From NCBI RefSeq assembly GCF_000745175.1, contig NZ_JQNI01000002.1:666001-730000 (forward strand): 64,000 nucleotides of DNA, read 5' to 3'. Made by a program: the position numbers and the translations under genes. A model generated the notes under the pieces. The model saw nothing but the letters and a program-made list of their open reading frames with translations. It was not told where the DNA came from and ran no database searches. Positions 27,593 through 39,601 of the stretch are shown in pieces; the stretch's first letter is position 1, and each line of letters starts with the position of its first letter. This stretch comes from Deinococcus sp. YIM 77859 (GTDB lineage Bacteria; Deinococcota; Deinococci; Deinococcales; Deinococcaceae).

Positions 27593-28594
27593 ATGACCAC
27601 CCTCTCTCCTCCCGGAGTTGTCCGCAGACGCCAGCCCAGCATCTTTTGGCGCCGCTTCCGCAAAAGCACCCCCGGCAAAGTCGGTGCGGCGATTGTGGCG
27701 GTTTTTGTGCTGCTGGCGGTGCTCGCGCCGATCATTCGGCCCTACGATCCCACCACTGACCGCAACTACCGCCTGAACCTCAAGCCGCCCTCGGTCGCGG
27801 CCCTCTGGAACCCCGAGGTGGCCGAGGTGTACCGCGATCCGGTGACGGGGACGGTGAATCCCTGGGCCGCGCCCTTTGGCACCGACAATCTGGGCCGCAG
27901 CGTCGCTGTTCGCGTGCTGCACGGCGCGCAGCTCAGCCTTAAGGTGGGCGTGGTCAGCACGCTGCTCGCCCTGATCGCAGGAACGCTGCTGGGGATCCTG
28001 GCCGGGTACTTTGGCGGATGGCTCGACAGTGTGACCGGTTATCTGACGGACGTGATGCTGGCCTTTCCCAGCATCCTGCTCGCAATCGGGTTTGCGAGTA
28101 TCTTTTCCAGCGACACTCCGCCCGCCCCCATCGCCGCTCTGGACCAGCTGTTTGCCCTGCGTAGTCCGCAGCTTGTGACCGCTATGTTGGCTGTGTCGTT
28201 GGTGCAGGTGCCCGTGTATATGCGCCTGGCCCGCGCGGTCGTCCTCAGCGTGCGCGAGCGTGAGTTCGTGCAGGCGGCCGGGGCGCTGGGAGCGACACAA
28301 AGCCGCATGATCTTCCGCCACGTGCTGCCCAATAGCCTCACGCCGCTGATCGTCCAAGGTGCCCTGAGCATCGCCACGGCCACCATCGAGGTGGCTGCCC
28401 TCGGCTTCTTGGGAATCGGCGCGCAGCCACCGCTGCCGGAGTGGGGGACCATGATCAGCGATTCCCGCCAGTACTACATCGACGCGCCGTGGACGATGGT
28501 GTTTCCCGGCCTGGCCATCCTGCTGACGGTGCTGGGCTTTAACCTGCTGGGCGACGGGTTGCGAGACGTGCTCGATCCGCGCAGCACGCAGTGA
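27593..28594 (+). CDS. Peptide ABC transporter permease, DppC type
   Basis: A 333-residue partner permease. Basic N-terminus (RRRQPSIFWRRFRKSTPGK), then membrane segments, FGTDNLGRSVAVRVLHGAQ (conserved periplasmic loop), and EAA loop REFVQAAGALGATQSRMIFRHVLPN. ATG 27593 is chosen over an in-frame ATG at 27527 because GAGG lies just upstream and the alternative extension (22 residues) has no similarity to the family, although 27527 overlaps the DppB stop. No ATPase gene (DppD/DppF) follows; the next gene is convergent. Confidence 0.9.
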   Translation: MTTLSPPGVVRRRQPSIFWRRFRKSTPGKVGAAIVAVFVLLAVLAPIIRPYDPTTDRNYRLNLKPPSVAALWNPEVAEVYRDPVTGTVNPWAAPFGTDNLGRSVAVRVLHGAQLSLKVGVVSTLLALIAGTLLGILAGYFGGWLDSVTGYLTDVMLAFPSILLAIGFASIFSSDTPPAPIAALDQLFALRSPQLVTAMLAVSLVQVPVYMRLARAVVLSVREREFVQAAGALGATQSRMIFRHVLPNSLTPLIVQGALSIATATIEVAALGFLGIGAQPPLPEWGTMISDSRQYYIDAPWTMVFPGLAILLTVLGFNLLGDGLRDVLDPRSTQ

Positions 28595-28604
28595 CCCTCC
28601 CCGC

Positions 28605-29369
28605 CTAAACCAACGCCTCTGCCAGCCCGCTCAGCGCTTCAGGGTGATACCGCTGTCCCGTCGCGTAAAGGAGCTGGCGGGCGAGGCGCAGGGCGGGCAG
28701 GGCAGAAAGGTCAAGCAGCGTTGCGCCGCTGGCGCCGGTGGTGCTCTGCCCGGTGAGGTCCGCTAGGGTGTGATAGGGCTGAAGCAGGCCGGCGGGGAGG
28801 CTGCCGCCCGTCAGGACAATCAGATCAGCGCGCTCTGCCAAAGCCTGTAGGGCCGAGTCCCGGCGGCCTAGGGCATAGGGGCGAACACTGCTCGGAAGGG
28901 CGCGGGCCAACCGTTCGGCGTCGGGAAGGTGGTCAGCGGCGATGCCAACCGGATTCAACCCCAGGCGGATGAGCGGCACGGCCTGCAAGAGATCCTGGCC
29001 GCCCCCGATGAAGAGGGCACCCGCACCCCGCGCCGCGTACCCACTGGCCTCTACGGCATCGATCAGGGCGTCGGCGAGGGTATAGGTGCCGTGGGCACTT
29101 CCTCCCGCCAGCCCTCCCGAAAAAGCGACCGCGTCCACCCGGCTCACACGGCGAGCGTCCGGATCGGGCTCCACATGTGGCGCCACGGCTCCTTCCTGAG
29201 CGGGGTGAACAAGGGCGCCGCTGAAGCGCAGCGTCAAGCAGGCCTCGATCACGGCCCTCAGATCGTCATGAGGAAGACTCAGCGCCACCAGCCCCAGGTC
29301 ACGCAGGGTGCGGGCGGCATGAGACGAATAGCCAATGAGAGCGAGGGGCGCATCAGACGCGAGGGACAT
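28605..29369 (-). CDS. AroE-like (shikimate dehydrogenase-fold) protein lacking substrate residues
   Basis: A 254-residue protein whose order follows shikimate dehydrogenase: an N-terminal LIGYSSHAARTLRDLGL, a segment FSGALVHPAQEGAV where AroE has its NVTxPxK loop, then GGSAHGTYTLADALIDAV where AroE has NTDxxG, and a Rossmann motif FIGGGQDLLQAVPLI. The catalytic Lys and Asp of AroE are both replaced, so true shikimate dehydrogenase activity is unlikely. It may be a cofactor-binding pseudoenzyme or act on another substrate. A TACACT box 7 nt before ATG indicates leaderless expression. Confidence 0.55.
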   Translation of the reverse strand: MSLASDAPLALIGYSSHAARTLRDLGLVALSLPHDDLRAVIEACLTLRFSGALVHPAQEGAVAPHVEPDPDARRVSRVDAVAFSGGLAGGSAHGTYTLADALIDAVEASGYAARGAGALFIGGGQDLLQAVPLIRLGLNPVGIAADHLPDAERLARALPSSVRPYALGRRDSALQALAERADLIVLTGGSLPAGLLQPYHTLADLTGQSTTGASGATLLDLSALPALRLARQLLYATGQRYHPEALSGLAEALV

Positions 29370-29376
29370 CAGCGCC

Positions 29377-29382
29377 AGTGTA
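29377..29382 (-). promoter_or_regulatory. -10 box of the AroE-like gene, leaderless type
   Basis: TACACT on the minus strand, 7 nt before the ATG at 29369; no Shine-Dalgarno sequence. Confidence 0.55.
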
Positions 29383-29394
29383 GCGCGAGTCCCG

Positions 29395-29445
29395 AAAAGG
29401 CCCGCCGAGCCCTGAAGGGGCGCGACGTCCAGGCGTCAGCGGGCC
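29395..29445 (-). terminator. Terminator of the helical Ala/Arg-rich protein gene
   Basis: Perfect 7-bp stem GGCCCGC (29399-29405) / GCGGGCC (29439-29445); read on the minus strand it is followed by TTTT (29395-29398). It ends the gene stopping at 29457, just ahead of the AroE-like promoter. Confidence 0.55.
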
Positions 29446-29456
29446 CTGAGCGCGCC

Positions 29457-30509
29457 TCAATTGGGCTTGTTGGTCTGGTTCTGCGGCTGAGTGGAAGGCG
29501 CGCTGGGGGAGACACTTCCTGTCTTTGCAGCGGGCGAACCCGCCTCAGGGGAGGCGCCCCAACTGGCCCCCGCCGTGCCCGCCTGGGTGGCCGGTGCCGG
29601 CGCAGGAGCGGCCGCCGCGGGGGCAGGTTCCTCGGAACTTTCTAGCCACATGCTGCCCACCAGGTTGCGGGCGTTGCGGCTGGCCCGGTGAAGTCGCTGA
29701 GCGGCTTCCGGGCTGATCGCCTCAACCGCTTGCAGCACGCCACGGCGAGCTGCGGGAACACGCGCAAGCACCACAGCCCCCACGCCCAGCAGGGCGAACA
29801 GCACTGTGCCCGTCCCCAGGCCACCGCTGGAAGCTCGAGCAACCTGCCGCTCGCGCTGCTGCTGCAGCCGTGCCAGATCGCGGGCCGCCTGCTGTCTCAG
29901 CTGCCGCAGCTGGCGCTCGGCCTTGCGCTGCTCGTGCCGCGCGGCGCGGCGGCCACGGGCAAGACGGTGCTCGAGGTCGTGTTTCCCAGCCTCCAGATTT
30001 CCTCGCGCCTGGTCTCTCAGCTCCTGTATCCGGCCTTCCACATCGGAAAGCAGCGCCACACCGGTACGGCGAGCGTGTTTGAGTTCGCGCTTCGCCTGGT
30101 GCCGCGCCCCCTTCAGGGCTCGGCGGGCCTGACGGCGGCGTTTCTCCGTCATGTCCTGAGCGCCACGGGTGAGCTGGGCGGCCCTGTGCGCCACAGCCCC
30201 CGCAGCGGTTCCGGCGGCCTCCTGGGCGGTCTCCAGCAGCGCAGAGGCGCGACTGGGCACCTCCTCACGCCACGTCTCCAACGTTCCGGCCCCCTTGTGG
30301 GCCACCACCTGCGCGACCTGCTGGGCCTGTTCCGCCGCGCTGGCGACCGCAGGCTTCACGGTGTCGTCCAGGGTCTCCTGTGCTTGATCCAGCAGGTGAC
30401 GGGTACCATCGGCCAGTTTGCGGCGTGCCTCACGGTTGAGGGCCAGGGCCGTCAATCCGCCCAACAGCAGCAGGCTGCCGCCGCTCACACCTGTCTCGGT
30501 GTCTTTCAT
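29457..30509 (-). CDS. Long helical Ala/Gln/Arg-rich protein of unknown function
   Basis: A 350-residue protein. A short hydrophobic stretch (GGSLLLLGGLTALAL, residues 8-22) leads into a long charged helical region (about 25-250) with Arg/Gln/Ala repeats such as RKAERQLRQLRQQAARDLAR, likely a coiled coil. A second hydrophobic segment (TVLFALLGVGAVVLARV, about 260) follows, then a Pro/Ala/Ser/Gln-rich tail. Composition recalls apolipoprotein- and LEA-like proteins, or YtxH-type envelope proteins. It might brace the membrane under drying, but that is inference. AAAGGAG 7-13 nt before ATG 30509 fixes the start. Confidence 0.72.
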   Translation of the reverse strand: MKDTETGVSGGSLLLLGGLTALALNREARRKLADGTRHLLDQAQETLDDTVKPAVASAAEQAQQVAQVVAHKGAGTLETWREEVPSRASALLETAQEAAGTAAGAVAHRAAQLTRGAQDMTEKRRRQARRALKGARHQAKRELKHARRTGVALLSDVEGRIQELRDQARGNLEAGKHDLEHRLARGRRAARHEQRKAERQLRQLRQQAARDLARLQQQRERQVARASSGGLGTGTVLFALLGVGAVVLARVPAARRGVLQAVEAISPEAAQRLHRASRNARNLVGSMWLESSEEPAPAAAAPAPAPATQAGTAGASWGASPEAGSPAAKTGSVSPSAPSTQPQNQTNKPN

Positions 30510-30526
30510 GTGGTGCTCCTTTCGTG

Positions 30527-30554
30527 TCTCTCGGCCCTGATTCCAGCCGAGAGA
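30527..30554 (-). promoter_or_regulatory. 5' UTR hairpin of the helical protein gene
   Basis: Perfect 9-bp stem TCTCTCGGC (30527-30535) / GCCGAGAGA (30546-30554) with a 10-nt loop, just upstream of the ribosome site on the minus strand. It may stabilise the message or control access to the ribosome site. Confidence 0.45.
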
Positions 30555-30672
30555 GCCAGAGGTTTTATTGTTGAGGCCAGCGCCGCGAGGAGTGTGGGGA
30601 GAACGTAACGCGGATTTCATGTTTCGTGTCTGACCGTGATGCGTGCGCCTCTCTCGCCCGCCGCGCAGGCTC

Positions 30673-30678
30673 TACACT
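30673..30678 (+). promoter_or_regulatory. -10 box of recN, leaderless type
   Basis: TACACT lies 6 nt before GTG 30685. No -35 consensus and no radiation/desiccation response palindrome were found in the 170 bp upstream. Confidence 0.55.
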
Positions 30679-30684
30679 CGGGGG

Positions 30685-32361
30685 GTGACCCGCAAGGCCC
30701 GCGCTGCCACCAGCTCACCCGTGCCCCGCTCCGCCCCGAGTCCTGCTCGGGCGGGTCCACTCCTGTCCAGGCTCGAAGTCCGCAACCTGGCCACCATCCG
30801 TGACCTCACCCTGGAGTTGCGCCCCGGGTTTTCGGCCTTTACCGGAGAGACGGGCGCGGGCAAAAGCATCATTGTGGACGCGCTGGGGCTGCTGCTGGGC
30901 GGGCGGTCCAACACGGACCTGATTCGCAGCGGCGAGGAGAGCCTGCTGGTGACCGGCTTTTGGAACGAGGGCCGCAGCGACGAGTGCAGTGCCAGCCGCC
31001 GAGTCACCGCCGGGGGGCGCAGCACCGCCCGCCTCGACGGCGAGGTTGTCAGCGTGCGTGAGCTGGGGGAATGGGTGTCTTCCCGCCTCACCATCCACTG
31101 GCAGCACAGCGCGCTCAGCCTGCTCACGCCGGCCTACCAGCGCACCCTTCTTGACCGTCCGCTGCCGGAAGAAGTCCAGGCCTACGAGGCGGCGTACCGA
31201 GCCTGGACGGACGCGCGAGCGCGGCTTGAGCGGCTGCGCGCGCAGGGGCGCGAGCGAGCACGGCAGCTCGACCTGCTCAGCTTTCAGGTGCAGGAGATCG
31301 CGGCGGTTGCTCCTCAGCCGGGCGAGGAGGAGCCGCTGAGCGCGGAACTCACCCGGCTCTCGAACCTGGAGACGATCGCCCTGGGGGCAGCGGGGGCGCT
31401 GGACCTGCTCTCGGACGGTGAGACGAGCGCGGCGGGCCTGCTGGCCGACGCCGTCAAGGCCCTTGGCGTAGGCGCGAAGTACGACGAGACCAGTGCTCAG
31501 CTTCAGCGTGACCTGCGCGAGGCCCTCAGCAGCGTGCAGGCGGTGGTGGGCGAGCTGCGTAGCCTGGCGGAGGACAGCGCTCCTGACCCCGAGGAACTCG
31601 CGCGGGTGGAAGCGCGGCTTTCAGCACTGGGCAAGCTGCGGGCCAAGTACGGTCCCACGCTCGAGGACGTGCTGGCCTTCCAGGCAAAAGCAGAGCAGGA
31701 ACTGGCCGAACTGACGCGCGACGAGCAGGATGCAGGCACGCTAGAAGCGGAGGTGGACCGCCTCTTCGCGGAGGTGCAGCGGGCCGGCAAGGCGCTCGAT
31801 GCGGCACGGGCCCGCCAGGCATCACCCCTTGCCGCCAGCCTGGTGAACGTGATCCGGGAGCTGGGGATGCCCCATGCTCGGTTGGAGTTCCGGCTCTCCC
31901 CCCTCGGGCAGCCGGGGCCTACCGGCCTCAGCGACGTGACGCTGCACTTTACCGCCAATCCCGGTGAGTCGCTCGGACCGCTCGCGGACATCGCCTCGGG
32001 CGGCGAGCTGTCGCGCGTCATGCTGGCGATCAGCACGGTTCTGGGTGCCGAGACACCCGCTGTGGTCTTTGACGAGGTGGATGCGGGCATCGGCGGGGCG
32101 GCCGCGCTGGCGGTGGCCGAGCAGCTTTCCCAACTGGCACGCGAACGGCAGGTGCTCGTGGTCACGCACCTCGCCCAGATCGCCGCCCGCGCTGACCACC
32201 ACTACAAGGTGGAAAAACAGGTGGAGGGCGGCCGCACGATCAGCCGCGTTCGCCTGCTGAACCCCGAGGAACGGCTGGAGGAGATCGCCCGGATGCTGGG
32301 AGGCAAGGCCTCCGAGGCCGCACTGTCACACGCGCAGGAGTTGCTGGCAGGACGGGGCTAG
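30685..32361 (+). CDS. recN: DNA repair protein RecN (SMC-like ATPase)
   Basis: A 558-residue SMC-family ATPase that acts early at double-strand breaks, tethering DNA ends for recombination. Walker A is GETGAGKSIIVDALG (residues 54-68), followed by a signature region near HWQHSALSLL. A coiled coil (about 155-360, rich in Arg/Leu/Glu) separates it from the C-terminal ABC signature SGGELSRVMLAIS and Walker B AVVFDEVDAGIGG. All ATPase elements are present. GTG 30685 is favoured because TACACT lies 6 nt before it; this adds an N-terminal basic Ala/Ser/Pro stretch of about 30 residues before LSRLEVRNLATIRD, which is unusual for RecN. Confidence 0.94.
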   Translation: MTRKARAATSSPVPRSAPSPARAGPLLSRLEVRNLATIRDLTLELRPGFSAFTGETGAGKSIIVDALGLLLGGRSNTDLIRSGEESLLVTGFWNEGRSDECSASRRVTAGGRSTARLDGEVVSVRELGEWVSSRLTIHWQHSALSLLTPAYQRTLLDRPLPEEVQAYEAAYRAWTDARARLERLRAQGRERARQLDLLSFQVQEIAAVAPQPGEEEPLSAELTRLSNLETIALGAAGALDLLSDGETSAAGLLADAVKALGVGAKYDETSAQLQRDLREALSSVQAVVGELRSLAEDSAPDPEELARVEARLSALGKLRAKYGPTLEDVLAFQAKAEQELAELTRDEQDAGTLEAEVDRLFAEVQRAGKALDAARARQASPLAASLVNVIRELGMPHARLEFRLSPLGQPGPTGLSDVTLHFTANPGESLGPLADIASGGELSRVMLAISTVLGAETPAVVFDEVDAGIGGAAALAVAEQLSQLARERQVLVVTHLAQIAARADHHYKVEKQVEGGRTISRVRLLNPEERLEEIARMLGGKASEAALSHAQELLAGRG

Positions 32362-32432
32362 GACAGCGTTCTGCCGGAGCAACGTGGGGATTTGGTCAAG
32401 AGGGCCTTCAGTCGGCCGTCAGCCGCCCCTCC

Positions 32433-32438
32433 TAAGCT
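32433..32438 (+). promoter_or_regulatory. -10 box of the PrcB-like lipoprotein gene, leaderless type
   Basis: TAAGCT lies 6 nt before ATG 32445; no Shine-Dalgarno sequence. The same hexamer precedes glgP. Confidence 0.5.
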
Positions 32439-32444
32439 GGCCGC

Positions 32445-33533
32445 ATGAACAAGATCCTCACTGCCGCGCTCCTCCTGAGTGCGGGCTTGCTTGCGGGCTG
32501 CTCGCTCACCGGCCCCGGAGAGCTCACGCTTCACGAGGTGCTGCTGTACGGCGGGGCCCAGGAACGCCTCGTCTGGGTGTACGGAAATATGGGCACGGGG
32601 ACCCAAAGCAGCGTGAAGCTGGGCGGGACGACCGTCGACCTGCGCGCACAGGTGCCGGATCCCCTCGCGGTGCCCGGGACGCTCAGCGTGAACGGCAAAG
32701 CCGTCTACCGCCTGCCGACGGCGTCCCTGCCCCCGAAGCTCTCGGTGACCCGTGACACGCAGGGCCGCTTTCAGATCGCCATGAACGAGGCGGGCGGCAG
32801 CGTGTACTACACCGATGGCCGCACCTGGACCCGACTGAATGAGACGGCCGGCAGCGGCGTGAGCGGCACGCCGGTACGCGGGCTGAGGGGCGCGGGGAAC
32901 CTCACGGATGCGGAGGCGGACGCCCTGAGTGCAGCGCTGCTGAACCAGGGCGCCCTGGCTGTTGCTGTACTCAACGAGACTGCGGTACCCGACCCACCCC
33001 TGACGACCGAGCCCGCACCACGTGAGTACCGCCGCACAGCCCTGTACGTTCTGCCGGGTGTGCCGACGGTCGCGGCCACAAGCGGCACGGCGCCGAACAA
33101 TCCCCCGGCAGCAGGAGGCCGCGTGACCTTTACAGAACTCGCCAGCGGCAACAATGCCAGCGTGACTTCTCCCGCTGTCCAGGTCGCCACCACCCAGGGG
33201 GCCTTGGCCGCCCTCTACAACCTCGCCTACGGACGGCAGACGAGCGCGCCTCCTGTGCCGCCCTTGGGGGGCAACGCGACCGCCGTCGCCATCTTCCTGG
33301 GTCAGCGCGCCACCGGCGGGTATGGGGTGCGGGTCACCGGTGCCAGCGCTCAGGGCGGCGTCCTCACCCTGACCGTGAACCTCACGGCGCCAGGGCCGGG
33401 AAGCATCACGACCCAAGCCCTCACCAGCCCCTGGACCATCGTTCGCGTGCCGGGCACCTACCGTGAGGTGCGGGTGGTGGACACCCAGGGCCGGCCCTTC
33501 CAGCTCGGACCGAACAGCGGACAGACCCGCTGA
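32445..33533 (+). CDS. Lipoprotein with C-terminal PrcB domain
   Basis: A 362-residue lipoprotein. The signal MNKILTAALLLSAGLLAGCS has lipobox LAGC (Cys19). The middle is beta-rich and Gly/Thr-rich. The C-terminus VAIFLGQRATGGYGVRV, then VLTLTVNLTAPGPGS and PWTIVRVPG, matches the PrcB_C domain, first named from the Treponema dentilisin complex and common in Deinococcus. In that complex PrcB helps assemble a surface protease. No protease is adjacent (the subtilase is 8 kb away), so the partner is unknown. Followed by a very strong terminator. Confidence 0.8.
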   Translation: MNKILTAALLLSAGLLAGCSLTGPGELTLHEVLLYGGAQERLVWVYGNMGTGTQSSVKLGGTTVDLRAQVPDPLAVPGTLSVNGKAVYRLPTASLPPKLSVTRDTQGRFQIAMNEAGGSVYYTDGRTWTRLNETAGSGVSGTPVRGLRGAGNLTDAEADALSAALLNQGALAVAVLNETAVPDPPLTTEPAPREYRRTALYVLPGVPTVAATSGTAPNNPPAAGGRVTFTELASGNNASVTSPAVQVATTQGALAALYNLAYGRQTSAPPVPPLGGNATAVAIFLGQRATGGYGVRVTGASAQGGVLTLTVNLTAPGPGSITTQALTSPWTIVRVPGTYREVRVVDTQGRPFQLGPNSGQTR

Positions 33534-33546
33534 GAAACAGGGAGCC

Positions 33547-33593
33547 GCCAGCGGGGCAAGAGCTGCCAGCGCCTCTTGCCCCGCTGGCGTTTC
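33547..33593 (+). terminator. Strong intrinsic terminator after the PrcB-like gene
   Basis: Perfect 16-bp stem GCCAGCGGGGCAAGAG (33547-33562) / CTCTTGCCCCGCTGGC (33573-33588), 10-nt loop, then GTTTC. Confidence 0.85.
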
Positions 33594-33598
33594 TGCGG

Positions 33599-33659
33599 TG
33601 CCCTGTGTTTCCCCCAGCGTAACAACATCCCATTTGGTTTGGAACCGGTTCACAGGGCA
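33599..33659 (+). promoter_or_regulatory. Inverted repeat and palindrome upstream of pckA
   Basis: TGCCCTGTG (33599-33607) and CACAGGGCA (33651-33659) are perfect inverted arms 43 nt apart, with a separate palindrome GAACCGGTTC (33642-33651) next to the second arm. This lies about 85-145 bp before ATG 33743 and may be a binding region for a carbon-source regulator of pckA. No clear -10/-35 pair was assigned. Confidence 0.4.
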
Positions 33660-33742
33660 GGATGAAAAGGCAATTCTAGACAGGACGACTCGACGTCGCG
33701 GAACGGCCCTGTTTCCGCCTGTCCCACGGAAGGAACTTCGCC

Positions 33743-35326
<1,584 letters not shown>

Positions 35327-35350
35327 GCAGCGGAGCAGCGCTCACCACCG

Positions 35351-36235
35351 TCAGTTTGCCGGTTCTGCCTCCACGACGGGGCGCTGCCCGCTCAGGCTGA
35401 TGCCGGTGCTCGCCACAATCACGCACCCCACAGCGAGCCACTGCCAGGGGGTCAGACGTTCATGCAGGAACAGGAGCCCGCTGAGGGCGGCGATGGCCGG
35501 TTCCAGGCTCATCAACACGCCAAAGGTGCGAGCGGGCAGCGCGCGTAGCGCGAACATCTCCAGGCTGTACGGCAGGGCGCTGGAGAGGACCGCCACGGCG
35601 AGGCCCGCGAGCAGGGCCGGAGGAGTCAGGAGCGTGCGTCCTGCGGCGGCAAGACCAAAAGGCAGGGTGACCGCCGCAGCCACAACCATGCCCGCCACCA
35701 CTCCGGTCACGCCCGGCACCCGCCGCCCGACCGCCCCACCGGCCAGGATGTACAGGGCCCAAAATCCCCCCGCCGTCAGAGCGAGGGCGGCCCCCACCAG
35801 GTCCAGGTGGGCTTCTCCCCCACGCGGCGCGATCAGCACGATGCCCAGCGCCGCAAGCGCCACCCACAGCAGATCCGCAGGGCGGCGCGACAGCGCGAGC
35901 GCCAACACAAGCGGGCCCACGAATTCCAGCGTGACCGCCAAACCCAACGGCAGGCGCGTCAGGGAGAGGTAGAAGGTGAGGTTCATCAGGCCAAGGGCTG
36001 CCCCGTACGGGAGGATGGCCCGCCAGGCATCTGCCGTGAGGGCTCGCCAGCGAGGCCGGAACACCAGGCCAAGGAGCGCGGCCGCCAGGGTGACGCGCAG
36101 CGCCGTGGTGCCCGCTGCGCCCAGGGTGGGAAAGAGCGTCTTTGCAAACGCTGCTCCTCCCTGGATGCTCAACATGGACAGCAGCAGCGTGGGAACCGGC
36201 GGCAGAGAAGGCAGAACGGGGCGCACGCAGGGCAT
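35351..36235 (-). CDS. EamA/DMT family transporter, RhtA-like exporter
   Basis: A 294-residue inner-membrane protein with ten hydrophobic segments in two EamA repeats. Typical RhtA/threonine-homoserine exporter phrases are present: LALTAGGFWALYILAGGAVGRR in the middle, VLSSALPYSLEMFALRALPARTFGVLMSLEPAIAALSGLLFLHE near the end. It probably exports amino acids or similar metabolites. ATG 36235 lies 8 bp after the glgP stop, so the two may be co-transcribed. The assignment to a substrate is inference. Confidence 0.82.
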   Translation of the reverse strand: MPCVRPVLPSLPPVPTLLLSMLSIQGGAAFAKTLFPTLGAAGTTALRVTLAAALLGLVFRPRWRALTADAWRAILPYGAALGLMNLTFYLSLTRLPLGLAVTLEFVGPLVLALALSRRPADLLWVALAALGIVLIAPRGGEAHLDLVGAALALTAGGFWALYILAGGAVGRRVPGVTGVVAGMVVAAAVTLPFGLAAAGRTLLTPPALLAGLAVAVLSSALPYSLEMFALRALPARTFGVLMSLEPAIAALSGLLFLHERLTPWQWLAVGCVIVASTGISLSGQRPVVEAEPAN

Positions 36236-36243
36236 TATGCCGC

Positions 36244-38772
<2,529 letters not shown>

Positions 38773-38780
38773 ACCCGCCG

Positions 38781-38786
38781 AGCTTA
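38781..38786 (-). promoter_or_regulatory. -10 box of glgP, leaderless type
   Basis: TAAGCT on the minus strand, 8 nt before the ATG; no Shine-Dalgarno sequence. Confidence 0.5.
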
Positions 38787-38820
38787 CACCACTTGGCCTC
38801 TCCTGCCCGGCGCTCGTCCA

Positions 38821-39117
38821 TCAGCCCAACTCGGCCTGAAGCTGCCGGCGTTCCCAGATGATCACGCGCTTGAGCAGGGTGCGCAGGGTGAACACGGCGG
38901 CAAACAGGCCGATCTGGTTCCAGGTGGTGAGTTCCAGGGTTCGCAGCAGGGTCGCGACGACCTTGAGGTTGAGGGCCAGCAGCAGCCCCTCTGTCACCAG
39001 CCAGCGGGCCTGAAGGGTGCCTTTGCCACGCAGCAGGGCGAGGAGCGCCGCCGCGACAGAGCCAAAGATCACCGCATTGGTCACCCCTTCCACCAGGAGG
39101 CGCAGCAGGGCCAACAT
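38821..39117 (-). CDS. DUF1622-like small membrane protein
   Basis: A 98-residue protein with three hydrophobic helices. The end VATLLRTLELTTWNQIGLFAAVFTLRTLLKRVIIWE follows the DUF1622 pattern (DILRT...TWDDIG...IRT). It lies 4 bp downstream of another DUF1622 gene and is clearly its paralogue. Function unknown; family proteins are small inner-membrane proteins. It is shorter than its neighbour and lacks the N-terminal part and the acidic tail. Confidence 0.72.
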   Translation of the reverse strand: MLALLRLLVEGVTNAVIFGSVAAALLALLRGKGTLQARWLVTEGLLLALNLKVVATLLRTLELTTWNQIGLFAAVFTLRTLLKRVIIWERRQLQAELG

Positions 39118-39121
39118 CCCG

Positions 39122-39538
39122 CTAGCCCTGTTCGCGGCGAAGGGGCCCCGTGATCTTGGTCTCGGCCACGTGCTGCGCCTCCTCGCGCACCTCTTTGCCC
39201 AGGAAGTAGTTCAGGGCCGTGCGGATGCCCGCGATGGCCGCGAGCTTTCCGATGTCGTCCCAGGTCGGCGCGACGGCAGTGCGCAGGATATCGGCGGCCA
39301 GCAGGAACTCCAGCACCACCGAGAGCCAGCGGCCCAGGCGCAGGCGAATCGCCTCTTTCAGCGACTCGGGCCGCTCGTGCTGCACGAAAAACAGAATCAC
39401 TGAGCGCCACACCGCCTCGATCACCGCGATGCCCACAATGATTCCCGAAGCCCCCTCCACCCCGGTCGCAAGGTAACGGGTGATCAGTCCGACCACCGTC
39501 TCGAACTGCTCGAACCAGCCCGCCATGCTGCCTTCCAT
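39122..39538 (-). CDS. DUF1622 family membrane protein
   Basis: A 138-residue protein with three membrane segments (GIIVGIAVIEAVWRSVILF, WLSVVLEFLLAADILRT, IGKLAAIAGIRTALNYFL). AADILRTAVAPTWDDIG is the DUF1622 core. A charged C-terminal tail (KEVREEAQHVAETK) is cytosolic. Start at ATG 39538 with TAGCCT 6 nt upstream, hence probably leaderless; an internal Met at residue 5 is an alternative. It forms a two-gene unit with the following paralogue. Function is unknown. Confidence 0.82.
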   Translation of the reverse strand: MEGSMAGWFEQFETVVGLITRYLATGVEGASGIIVGIAVIEAVWRSVILFFVQHERPESLKEAIRLRLGRWLSVVLEFLLAADILRTAVAPTWDDIGKLAAIAGIRTALNYFLGKEVREEAQHVAETKITGPLRREQG

Positions 39539-39544
39539 ACCCGC

Positions 39545-39550
39545 AGGCTA
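39545..39550 (-). promoter_or_regulatory. -10 box of the DUF1622 pair, leaderless type
   Basis: TAGCCT on the minus strand, 6 nt before ATG 39538. Confidence 0.5.
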
Positions 39551-39601
39551 GAGGCTGCTGCGCCCTGTGGGTGATCGCCGTCCTGAGGAGGCCTTGAGAT
39601 C

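Noticed and set aside
30600..30684. Radiation/desiccation response palindrome upstream of recN
   Set aside because: No TTATG...CATAA-type palindrome can be read in this stretch or before radA.
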